Shown: positions 44,618 to 51,994 of the stretch, piece by piece | How positions within the stretch are numbered: the stretch's first letter is position 1 | How the letters are laid out: each line of letters starts with the position of its first letter | The notes under the pieces: generated by a model | The model's input: only the letters and a program-made list of their open reading frames with translations | What the model was told of the DNA's origin: nothing | Database searches by the model: none | Source: Dyella sp. GSA-30 | GTDB taxonomy: Bacteria > Pseudomonadota > Gammaproteobacteria > Xanthomonadales > Rhodanobacteraceae | Direction: 5' to 3' | DNA length: 64,000 nucleotides | NCBI RefSeq assembly: GCF_027924605.1 | Contig: NZ_AP027042.1 | Span: forward strand, 3,325,524 to 3,389,523 | Program-made: the position numbers and the translations under genes

Positions 44618-45247
44618 ATGAAGCTTCACTACATGCCGGCCGCGTGTTCGCTTTCCCCTCATATCGTGCTCAATGAGCTGGGTATCGACGTGACACTGGT
44701 CAAGATGGACCACAAGCAACACACGACCGAGTCGGGAGACGACTACTATCGGCTCAATGCCTTGGGCTATGTCCCGCTCCTCGAGCTCGACGACGGCACG
44801 ACCCTGCGCGAGGGGCCTGTCATCGTGCAATACCTGGCCGATCGAAAGCCCGAGCTGGGCCTAGCGCCGGTCAACGGCAGCATGGAACGCTACCGCCTGC
44901 AGGAGTGGTTGAACTTCCTGACTTCCGAAATCCACAAGGGCTTTATCCCGCTCCTCTACGCGGTGCTTGCAGGCAAGTATGTGGACACCGCCAGGCCCAA
45001 GCTGGAGAAGCGCTTCGGCTGGATCGATGAGCAGTTGGCCGATCGCCCGTATCTGATGGGTGACACCTTCACTGTCGCCGATGCCTATTTATTCGCCCTG
45101 ACCGGTTGGGGGCAGGCGTCGTGGCTGAAGTCTTATTACAAGGCGGATATCCACTTTGATGGGCTGCAACATCTGAAGGCATGGTATGAGCGCGTTCGCG
45201 AGCGCCCGTCCGTGCAGAAGGCGCTCGCTGCCGAGGGGCTTCAGTAA
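44618..45247 (+). CDS. Beta-class glutathione S-transferase (GstA-like)
   Basis: 209 residues. The N-terminal thioredoxin-fold half starts MKLHYMPAACSLSPHI with Cys10, the cysteine used by Beta-class GSTs such as E. coli GstA. YVPLLELDD and the SNAIL-like EGPVIVQYLA motif bind glutathione. The helical C-terminal half ends in RPSVQKALAAEGL. GGAGAT precedes the ATG. It conjugates electrophiles with glutathione in the cytoplasm. It diverges from the HxlR gene, its likely regulator. Confidence 0.92.
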   Translation: MKLHYMPAACSLSPHIVLNELGIDVTLVKMDHKQHTTESGDDYYRLNALGYVPLLELDDGTTLREGPVIVQYLADRKPELGLAPVNGSMERYRLQEWLNFLTSEIHKGFIPLLYAVLAGKYVDTARPKLEKRFGWIDEQLADRPYLMGDTFTVADAYLFALTGWGQASWLKSYYKADIHFDGLQHLKAWYERVRERPSVQKALAAEGLQ

Positions 45248-45283
45248 TTGAAGATGTTTAGGGAGTGGCCCATCTCCAGGAGA

Positions 45284-46078
45284 TCAGTCGACCTTACATG
45301 ATGGACGCAAGGCAAAGCCCATATAGGAAATGGAGAGATCGCTGCTCTGCTTGAGTTTGATCCGTGCGCCCAGTTCGGCAAAGCTCATCCTTCCCAGTTT
45401 GTTCCGGATCAGCGCACTCAGAGCAATCAATGGGTTCATTGCGGGCGAGAGCCCGGCGAGCTCGAATTCCGGCATGCCGTGGCGGTCCAGGAGATGAGTC
45501 AGTTCCTGCGGCCGGATGAATTTCTCCCAGACATGGACATCGCGTGGAATGAGTCGGGTCAGACGCCAGTCCTGCGCGAATTTGATCGCGACAAGCTTGC
45601 TTCTGAAGGTGCGATTGATGGTGTCGAAGAAGAAAACACCGCCGGGTTTGAGCACGCGGGATATCTCGCGCACAACGGCATCGGGACTATCGACGTGCTC
45701 GAGTACATCGCAGCAGCAAACGACGTCGAATGTCCCGGACTCGAAGTCCAGCCGATCGGCGCTGCCTTCGAGATAGCGGATGGACAAGCCCGATGCCTCC
45801 GCATGCCGGCGAGCCGCCATCAGCGTCGGTGCCGACAGATCGATGCCGGTAACGTCACAGCCCATACCGGCAAACTGTTCCGACAAGAGTCCTCCGCCAC
45901 ACCCGACATCAAGAACGCGCAGTTCATGGGGGTCTCGATGCAGGCGCTCGATCAGCACCTTGCGGAAGTACGCAGACCGTGGCGGATTGACCGAAGTGCG
46001 CAGCAAGGACATGAAGCCGTCTTCATCCCACCACGTGGCGGAGATGCGGTCGTAGATCGTGTTGTCTATGTCCTGCAT
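45284..46078 (-). CDS. UbiG-like SAM-dependent O-methyltransferase
   Basis: 264 residues. Class I methyltransferase with the SAM loop VLDVGCGGGLLSEQFAGMG (about 54-72), DVVCCCDVLEHVDSPD and a UbiG-like N-terminus (ISATWWDEDGFMSLLR). Length and motifs match ubiquinone O-methyltransferases (about 240 residues) with extra C-terminal residues. The true ubiG is usually with core genes, and this copy sits among accessory redox genes, so it may be a paralogue methylating another quinone or lipid. It diverges from the DCC/DUF4166 pair across a strong AT-rich palindrome. Confidence 0.8.
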   Translation of the reverse strand: MQDIDNTIYDRISATWWDEDGFMSLLRTSVNPPRSAYFRKVLIERLHRDPHELRVLDVGCGGGLLSEQFAGMGCDVTGIDLSAPTLMAARRHAEASGLSIRYLEGSADRLDFESGTFDVVCCCDVLEHVDSPDAVVREISRVLKPGGVFFFDTINRTFRSKLVAIKFAQDWRLTRLIPRDVHVWEKFIRPQELTHLLDRHGMPEFELAGLSPAMNPLIALSALIRNKLGRMSFAELGARIKLKQSSDLSISYMGFALRPSCKVD

Positions 46079-46158
46079 GACGATTCCTTTGGATGAGTCG
46101 ATGTTGCGCTTCGTCCTGGCCGTCGCCGCCAGAGCTTCATCTGTGGCATTTATCTGTA

Positions 46159-46180
46159 TAACTAATTAGCTATTTAGTTA
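46159..46180. promoter_or_regulatory. AT-rich 22-bp operator-like palindrome
   Basis: TAACTAATTAG / CTATTTAGTTA pairs at 10 of 11 positions. It stands in the divergent promoter region of the UbiG-like and DCC genes and is markedly AT-rich for this genome. Size and composition resemble MarR-family operators. No MarR gene is in the window. Confidence 0.5.
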
Positions 46181-46242
46181 AATATTGATGTATCATATCC
46201 CACAGAACAGGTTCTTTCCATCGTTTTGCAAGGGAGGCGCTC

Positions 46243-46665
46243 ATGAGCACATCTGTCGGAACAGGGGATGTCTGGCTGGTCTATGACGGCGAATGCCCTG
46301 TCTGTAAGACCTATTGCATGCATGCCCGTATTCGCGACGCCGTGGGGCGGCTGCACTTGGTGGATGCGCGCCAGCCTGGTGTGTTGATGGACGAGATCAC
46401 CGCCGCTGGGCTCGATATCGATCAGGGCATGGTCGTCAAATTCGAAGGTATCCTGTACTACGGCCCCGAGGCCGTCCGTATCCTGACACTACTCAGCACG
46501 CCCTCCGGGTTCTTCAATCGCCTCAACTACTGGCTTTTCGGCAGCGCCCGGCGAGCTCGAGTCTTCTACCCGATCGGCAAGGCGATCCGGAATCTGATCC
46601 TCAAGCTGCTTGGGATTCGTTACATCGAGAACCTTTCCCAGTCCAAGCAGGAGCAGCGCGCATGA
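46243..46665 (+). CDS. DCC-family thiol-disulfide oxidoreductase (DUF393)
   Basis: 140 residues. The signature is LVYDGECPVCKTYC, with the redox pair Cys18 and Cys21 in the DxxCxxC motif that names the DCC family; the rest is a thioredoxin-like fold ending in basic helices. Substrate unknown. It overlaps the following DUF4166 gene by the ATGA junction, so the two are translated together. The shared promoter with the UbiG-like gene contains an operator-like palindrome. Confidence 0.88.
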   Translation: MSTSVGTGDVWLVYDGECPVCKTYCMHARIRDAVGRLHLVDARQPGVLMDEITAAGLDIDQGMVVKFEGILYYGPEAVRILTLLSTPSGFFNRLNYWLFGSARRARVFYPIGKAIRNLILKLLGIRYIENLSQSKQEQRA

Positions 46666-47228
46666 ATGCGACAGGGGATGCCAGTGCCGTCATGGGATGG
46701 TTTGGAGAGGGATTCGGTGCTCTCCACCCGCTTCTTCAGGCGCTGCATGAGCGCGACAGCGAGCTGAGTGGCCCGGTGACGCTGTGCTTTGGTCGAGGTG
46801 CGGCCGGTGCGTTCGGCCGGCATATGGCGCGCAAGCTCCGCATGCCGGTAGTCGCGGGCCAGCATCATATGAATGTAACGATCCGCCATGATGCGACGAG
46901 CCTGGAATGGCATCGCTGCTTTGACGGCACGCATCATCTTCACTCGAGCTTTGTTCCCAGCGGCCATTGGCCGACCGGTCACTGGATCGAGAAGACCGGT
47001 GCGCTGGAGTTGCTGATGACAGTCGACGTCATTGAGGGCGGCTGGTATTGGCGTCTCATCGCTGCGCGTTTTCACGGCATCCGCGTGCCTCTGTGGTTGA
47101 TTCCTCGTTCAACGGGATACAAACGCATAGAGGAAGGCGCATATCGCTTCCATGTCGCATTTTCGTTGCCGGTGTTGGGCGAAGTGATCTGCTACAGCGG
47201 AGTCCTGCAACCAGGCCGTCAAGGATAG
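46662..47228 (+). CDS. DUF4166 domain protein
   Basis: 188 residues covering one DUF4166 domain: FGALHPLLQALHERD at the start, RHMARKLRMP, then W.R.FDG (EWHRCFDGTHHLHSSF) and LWLIPRSTGYKRIEEGAYRF near the end. There is no signal peptide or membrane helix. In other bacteria this domain is often fused to the C-terminus of SDR-type proteins; here it stands free and is coupled to a DCC oxidoreductase by a 4-nt overlap. Function unknown; a lipid- or quinone-related role is only a guess from neighbours. Confidence 0.8.
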   Translation: MNATGDASAVMGWFGEGFGALHPLLQALHERDSELSGPVTLCFGRGAAGAFGRHMARKLRMPVVAGQHHMNVTIRHDATSLEWHRCFDGTHHLHSSFVPSGHWPTGHWIEKTGALELLMTVDVIEGGWYWRLIAARFHGIRVPLWLIPRSTGYKRIEEGAYRFHVAFSLPVLGEVICYSGVLQPGRQG

Positions 47229-47247
47229 AGTTGCGAACAGCCTGAAA

Positions 47248-47272
47248 GCGGCCGGGCAGGGCGCCCGGCCGC
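47248..47272. terminator. Bidirectional hairpin terminator
   Basis: GCGGCCGGGC (47248-47257) pairs perfectly with GCCCGGCCGC (47263-47272) over a 5-nt loop. It fills the 50-nt gap between the convergent DUF4166 and effector genes. Confidence 0.65.
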
Positions 47273-47278
47273 GCTATC

Positions 47279-48829
47279 TTATCGGCGAGCAGCCTGCGGC
47301 TCTGGCTGTTGCGGTGCCGGCTGTTGCTGCTGGTTTTGCGCGTTTGCCGCCTGCTGATTCTGTTGCGGGAGCTTCTGGAATTCGGCGCTGCTTTGTTCCA
47401 ATGGCTTGGCAACGGCCTGTGCGACGTTCACTTCGGCCATCTGCTTGAGTGGCGAGTTAAGGTCGCCTTGTACGGCAAACGCACGCTTGCCATCGTCGCT
47501 CAGAATGACGTGGTCGATGCGTGTCAGGCCTTCGGCACGAGCCGCCGTCGCCAGCGAGCCGGCGAAGTTGTGGGTGATCGTGTCCGAGGCGCGGCCGCGT
47601 TCGGCATCGATGGCCTGGACATTCTTCAATGCCTGGTTGTACATCGGGTTGCCCGGGTTGCGGCTATCGGACAAGCTGGCATGGGGCGGCTGCGCGGCCT
47701 TGTGCACGGCGTCGAGTGTCTTCGCGCCAGCGATGCCATCGGCCGTCATGTGATGCTCGCGCTGGAATTTTTCGACCGCGGCTTTGGTGCCTGCGCCGTA
47801 GTCGCCGTCAGCTTTCAACGGATGACCCTTCGCGTCCGTAACGCCCAGCTTGATGAGCTCGTTTTGCAGGGTCTTGACGTTTTCGCCGTGCGAGCCTTCG
47901 CGCAAGGTGCCGTGACCGCCCGGCGCCGTATGCGCGCGCCCACCCTGATGGATCGCCTTGAGGGCGTCCTTGATGTCCGGGTCGTTGGCCGACTTGGCCG
48001 GGTTGAAATTCGGGTCGCCTACCTTGGTATGCGCGCGATCGAGCGCGGCCGCCTTCTGCGGATCCTTATAGGCATTCTTATATTCCTCGGCCAGGGCGGC
48101 AGCCTTCGGGCCGTCGTAGTACGAGTACTTTTCCTTGATCTTGTTGGCTTCCGCCAGCACGGCGTTATAGTCGCCGCCGTCTTTCAGCACCTTCTCGAAC
48201 TTTGCGACCTGCGACGGGATCTGATTCTCCGTCTTCGCCAGGATGGCGACGGTTTCCAGGCGGCGATCTTCCGGAATGTTCTTGCCGTACTTGTCCAGGA
48301 TATCCATGGACGACTGGGTCGCATTCTTGATCTGCGGGTAGTCGATGTTCTTATGGATCCACTTCTGGCCGTCTTCGGAGGACGCCCACGCGTTGATGCT
48401 GTTGCGCGTGTCCTTGTCGATAAAGGCGAGGGTGTTGCGGCCGTGCTCGCCGTTGCCGTGGCTCAGCAAATCGGCACGCAGCGTCGCCTTGTCATCGGTG
48501 AATTTCAGGTTGTTGTCTTTCGCGTATTTTGCAGCCTGGTCGATGATGGCATCCACATAAGTGCTCTCACCGGGCTTCGGCTTGGCGCCGTCGGCCGAAC
48601 CCAGCGCCCAGGTGCCGCGTTTGCCGAGATCGACCTGGATGGTGCCAAGCGAATAACCACTGTCCGCGACAATCTTCTTCGCGTCGCCCCAGCCGGGATC
48701 GGACGTGCCTGAGGTGACGCCGGCGATGGACAGATGATAGGAAGACGGACCGCCTTCAGTACCGCGCCCCACGACAAAGTAGGTGGCACCGGCGAGCGAG
48801 TTGATATCGTGTGTATCAAGACCGGACAT
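47279..48829 (-). CDS. Antibacterial T4SS effector with XVIPCD tail and peptidoglycan-binding domain
   Basis: 516 residues, no Sec signal. Residues 1-270 form a probable peptidoglycan-hydrolase domain (YSLGTIQVDLGKRGTW, then RADLLSHGNGEHGR) that I cannot assign to a named family. A PG_binding_1 domain covers about 308-375 (LREGSHGENVKTLQNEL, DGDYGAGTKAAVEKFQ). Residues 385-485 match the XVIPCD, the recognition domain of Xanthomonas-type killer T4SS effectors (NPMYNQALKNVQAIDAERGR, GLTRIDHVILSDDG, AFAVQGD), followed by the usual Gln-rich tail (486-509). It would be pushed into rival bacteria and attack their cell wall. The gene lies 27 nt after a lysozyme-inhibitor-like gene, its presumed immunity. 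No T4SS machinery genes are in this window. Confidence 0.85.
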   Translation of the reverse strand: MSGLDTHDINSLAGATYFVVGRGTEGGPSSYHLSIAGVTSGTSDPGWGDAKKIVADSGYSLGTIQVDLGKRGTWALGSADGAKPKPGESTYVDAIIDQAAKYAKDNNLKFTDDKATLRADLLSHGNGEHGRNTLAFIDKDTRNSINAWASSEDGQKWIHKNIDYPQIKNATQSSMDILDKYGKNIPEDRRLETVAILAKTENQIPSQVAKFEKVLKDGGDYNAVLAEANKIKEKYSYYDGPKAAALAEEYKNAYKDPQKAAALDRAHTKVGDPNFNPAKSANDPDIKDALKAIHQGGRAHTAPGGHGTLREGSHGENVKTLQNELIKLGVTDAKGHPLKADGDYGAGTKAAVEKFQREHHMTADGIAGAKTLDAVHKAAQPPHASLSDSRNPGNPMYNQALKNVQAIDAERGRASDTITHNFAGSLATAARAEGLTRIDHVILSDDGKRAFAVQGDLNSPLKQMAEVNVAQAVAKPLEQSSAEFQKLPQQNQQAANAQNQQQQPAPQQPEPQAARR

Positions 48830-48856
48830 GACATTCCTCCGTGAAGTGCGGATAGG

Positions 48857-49300
48857 TTATTGGTCGTTCGCGATGGATAGATATTTGTCCAGGGTATTGG
48901 CGCGTTCGCAGAGACGGAAAATCTCGTTCTGCGTTACCTGGAGGTCGGCGACGGTCTCATCGCCGTAGAGCGCAGCTTCAAGATTGCCGCTCTTGTTGTG
49001 GAAATCCAGCCATGCGCGTTCCGCACTGACCAAGCCATCCTTTGCCTTGCCGTTGAGCTTGGCGAGCAGGGCTTTATAAGTCGTGTTGAGCCGGGTGTCC
49101 TGTGCCTTTTTCTCGGCGGACAGGCAGGCGCTGGTGGCCACGGTATCCGAGCCGGCCTTGTCGATACATGTATAGAAGCTGGCGTTAATGCCGCTAGGCG
49201 CCTGACGCTTGATAACCTGGCTGGTGCTGTCTGCGGCCATGGCCCCGGTGCCACAGGCGAGGAGGGCGAGGCTTATAGCGATCGTTTTAATCGTTTGCAT
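48857..49300 (-). CDS. DUF1311/LprI-like periplasmic inhibitor, presumed immunity protein
   Basis: 147 residues. Signal peptide of about 22 residues ending AMAA, so the product is periplasmic. The mature part has the DUF1311 pattern: a Cys, then CLSAEKKAQDTRLNTTYKAL and a last Cys in FRLCERA, giving a small disulfide-linked helical protein. LprI of this family inhibits lysozyme. It is transcribed leftward directly ahead of the effector gene, the gene order seen for T4SS immunity/effector pairs. It should protect the producer and its kin from the wall-degrading effector. Specificity is inferred. Confidence 0.85.
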   Translation of the reverse strand: MQTIKTIAISLALLACGTGAMAADSTSQVIKRQAPSGINASFYTCIDKAGSDTVATSACLSAEKKAQDTRLNTTYKALLAKLNGKAKDGLVSAERAWLDFHNKSGNLEAALYGDETVADLQVTQNEIFRLCERANTLDKYLSIANDQ

Positions 49301-49573
49301 GAATGGAGTTCCTGATCCTGCCGTGCTTTGCGGCCTTATATCCTATCGGGGCGTAGCTCGTCGCAGTGAGACGCCCAGCAAACGACATCATATTGGAATA
49401 TTTCGAAGCTCAAAAGGGTGGCGCGTCTTGTCATCACCCCGCAGTAGCCGGAAACGAGCAATGAATCACTTCAAGCGAGCCTGATTTTTCTGGTACATCC
49501 CAAAATTGGGTTTCTGGTTCTTTTGTATGTGCCTGAACCGGGCGCAGGATCATCCTTTTCACGAGGAATGCCC

Positions 49574-49987
49574 ATGAAGACAAGGTTTCTTTTTTCCACT
49601 CTGCTGGCTACCACCGCGCTGCTATCAGCGGCGGCAAGTGCGCACACGCCGGATGGCACGGTCACGCCCAACTTTTCGCATTCCATCACCAATATCCCCG
49701 GCAAGTCCCTCGTTGCCGTCGAAGTGGCGTATCCGCCTGGAGGCGCGTCGCTGCCGCATAGCCACGCAAAGTCGGCTTTCATCTATGCCTATGTCGTATC
49801 GGGCGCAATCGAAAGCCAGGTGGATAACCAGCCTGCACGCATTTACACAGCCGGCCAGGCTTTCTACGAAGAACCCGGCGCCCATCATCGGATCAGCCGC
49901 AACGCAAGCAAGAGCGAGCCGGCCAAGTTGCTCGCCGTGTTTGTCGTCGACACCGGCGATACCCCGCTGACGACGCCGCAGAAATAG
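49574..49987 (+). CDS. Exported cupin-domain protein
   Basis: 137 residues from ATG 49574, which has GAGG at 7-nt spacing; ATG 49568 is an alternative. Signal peptide ends ASAHT. A single cupin barrel carries two metal-site motifs: GASLPHSHAKSAFIYAYVVSG and PGAHHRISRN (three His). Small exported cupins of this type are common next to stress genes; the substrate is unknown. The HD-domain gene starts 19 nt downstream and is probably co-transcribed. Confidence 0.83.
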   Translation: MKTRFLFSTLLATTALLSAAASAHTPDGTVTPNFSHSITNIPGKSLVAVEVAYPPGGASLPHSHAKSAFIYAYVVSGAIESQVDNQPARIYTAGQAFYEEPGAHHRISRNASKSEPAKLLAVFVVDTGDTPLTTPQK

Positions 49988-50006
49988 GTTTTCGACTAGA
50001 GCAACC

Positions 50007-50648
50007 ATGCCATCCACTATCCTGGGGATACGCATCCCCGACAGCGTGATCGCCCGCGAGGCGACACAACTCCTCCGGGACACGGCAAGCGACATCTTGT
50101 TTCAGCACTCGATGCGGGTCTACCTTTGGGGTGCGCTGAGTGCGCAGCGCAAAGGCATAGTCTTCGATCCGGAGTTGCTCTATGCCGGAGCGATGTTTCA
50201 TGACTTCGGTCTTACAGAAGACTTCCATGGAAGTTCGCTGCGTTTCGAAGTGGATGGAGCCAACGCCGCGCGCGACTTCTTGAAGCGTCACGGCATTCCG
50301 GAAGGGGACATTCAAAAGGTATGGACGGCCATCGCGGTCCACACGACACCTGGAGTCCCCGAATTCCTGCACGCGGAGGCGGCACTGCTTCATCTGGCTG
50401 CAGGCATGGACGTAGCGGGCCGCTCGTACGATCAGTTTACGGAGGAGGAGCATGAAGCCGTGGTGGCAGCCCATCCTCGCGGCGAGGGTTTCAAGCAGCG
50501 CATCATCGATGCCTTTCATGAGGGTTTGAAGGATCGTCCTGCGACTACGTTTGGCACCTTCAACGACGACTTCATTGCGTTCAGGGAGCCTGGGTTTCAG
50601 AGGGTGAATATCTGCAGCATCATTTTGAGTTCGCCCTGGGCGCATTAG
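50007..50648 (+). CDS. HD-domain hydrolase (cyanamide hydratase-like)
   Basis: 213 residues. HD metal site: His34 in FQHSMRVYLWG, then His65-Asp66 in AMFHDFGLT, and further His residues in AIAVHTTPG. The spacing and the surrounding sequence resemble the cyanamide hydratase/HD family of metal-dependent hydrolases rather than cyclic-di-GMP HD-GYP enzymes. Cytoplasmic. The natural substrate is not evident. It follows the exported cupin gene by 19 nt. Confidence 0.82.
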   Translation: MPSTILGIRIPDSVIAREATQLLRDTASDILFQHSMRVYLWGALSAQRKGIVFDPELLYAGAMFHDFGLTEDFHGSSLRFEVDGANAARDFLKRHGIPEGDIQKVWTAIAVHTTPGVPEFLHAEAALLHLAAGMDVAGRSYDQFTEEEHEAVVAAHPRGEGFKQRIIDAFHEGLKDRPATTFGTFNDDFIAFREPGFQRVNICSIILSSPWAH

Positions 50649-51289
50649 CTCCGTCAGGAGCGCGCCATCGCTTCGTTCAGTCGCTCGAATAGAAAGTCAC
50701 TGAAGACCGCACCCAGAACGGCCGTCACACGGACTGAGGTTTGCCGATTGGGCCAAAGCTGACTTTGTGACCGGCGCCGACGGTTTGAAGACGCACCTAT
50801 CCAAACGGAGGCAGCGGGTACGTCGCTGATCGGTAGTCACGAGATCGACATGTTGTCGAGCAGGATATTCATGCTCGATGACATGGCTTCGGTACGTGTC
50901 GAGACCGCCGAAATCCACGCAACGAAAAAACAAAGATCGCGTCATATGAATGAGGTGAAGCTCGTTCACGACGGTGAAATTCAAGTGAAGGCACTGAGAA
51001 GCCGGCTGTGCCTTCCGTTGTAAAAGTGCCAAAAAACAGCCGAAATCAGGGCCGCTTCACTGCTGCAAGCATCGTTTGACCTTTCAACATATCGAGCATC
51101 GCCATAACGGAAGCTGTATGGCGATGCGCGAAGATCAAACTGTGGATTGAGTTCCGCAATACCATCCAGTCTTCGTCTAGGATGGCCTAGATGTGAACCG
51201 GCAATGCAAGATCGACGAAACAGGGGATGTCGAGATTCACGCTGTCCATGCGGACTCCACATCCTATTTGTAGAAGTTAGGCGATCGTT
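50649..51289. other. 641-nt gene-poor stretch with decayed coding traces
   Basis: No intact gene of convincing quality. The left end carries a LysR-like C-terminal remnant on the minus strand (listed separately). The rest has short frames, several broken by stops, and a mixed base composition. It marks the border between the accessory region and the polysaccharide locus and may be a scar of past rearrangement. Confidence 0.5.
50654..50752 (-). pseudogene. Possible LysR-type regulator remnant (C-terminal piece)
   Basis: On the minus strand about 33 codons read WPNRQTSVRVTAVLGAVFSD and on to NEAMARS before a stop. This resembles the last strand and helix of LysR effector domains (P-R...S.RV.AF.DFL.ERL). 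No upstream part continues in any frame, so if real it is a truncated relic. Short, hence uncertain. Confidence 0.3.
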
Positions 51290-51724
51290 GTGTTCCGAAG
51301 TATCTTGCTCGTTTGTGTGGGCAATATCTGCCGCAGCCCCACGGCAGAATATTTGCTACGAAATCGACTGACCGATAGCGATGCAGGCGTGTCCAGCGCA
51401 GGCTTGGGTGCGCTCGGCGATCGCCCCATGGATGTCACGGCGGCGCAGTTGCTGCGTGAACATGGCATCGACGCCAGTGCGCATCGTGGCAAGCAGCTCA
51501 GTCCGGACATGCTGCGGCAGGCCGAGCTGGTGCTGGTCATGGAGAAGGCGCACGCGGCAAACATCGCCCGCAGTACGCCGGAGGTTAGCGGAAAGGTGTT
51601 CCTGCTGGGCAAGTGGCAGGACGAACGGGACATTCCGGATCCGTACGGTCAACAGCGACCTGCATTCGAGCATGTCTATCGGCTGATCGATCAGGGCGTA
51701 TCGAGCTGGCTGCCGTATCTATGA
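51290..51724 (+). CDS. Low-molecular-weight protein tyrosine phosphatase (Wzb-type)
   Basis: 144 residues from a GTG start. The P-loop CVGNICRS (Cys9, Arg15) right at the N-terminus is the CX5R signature of LMW-PTPs, and the general acid lies in DIPDPYG near residue 115. The enzyme removes phosphate from the Tyr-rich tail of the partner kinase Wzc, whose gene is the next one downstream (270 nt gap). Cycling of Wzc phosphorylation controls polymer export. First gene of the polysaccharide locus. Confidence 0.92.
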   Translation: MFRSILLVCVGNICRSPTAEYLLRNRLTDSDAGVSSAGLGALGDRPMDVTAAQLLREHGIDASAHRGKQLSPDMLRQAELVLVMEKAHAANIARSTPEVSGKVFLLGKWQDERDIPDPYGQQRPAFEHVYRLIDQGVSSWLPYL

Positions 51725-51994
51725 GTGCCCGCTCGTATCTCGAAGCGATTCGCATCGATCTGCCATGCGGATCAATCGATAGAGCGCGAGCTGCACATTG
51801 CAGCGAGCCTGCTTTCGTTGTTCAGCAAGCAATGACGCGCTACTTAGGATCCAACCCGAGCCGCTCACGGCGCGATGCTGTCGCTCGCTCGTGGATGGAC
51901 TGCGCGCATTCATTTGTATGCAGGCAGGCTTCGGTGCTGGCAATGCATGGATGGCGGGCTGATCTCAAATCCCCTTCCTCTTCAAAAGCTCTCT

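Noticed and set aside
51046-51249. 68-codon minus-strand frame broken once by an amber codon (codon 21)
   Set aside because: It reads fairly protein-like on both sides of the stop, but it matches nothing I know. A chance frame in a decayed stretch is as likely; there is no evidence for amber read-through.
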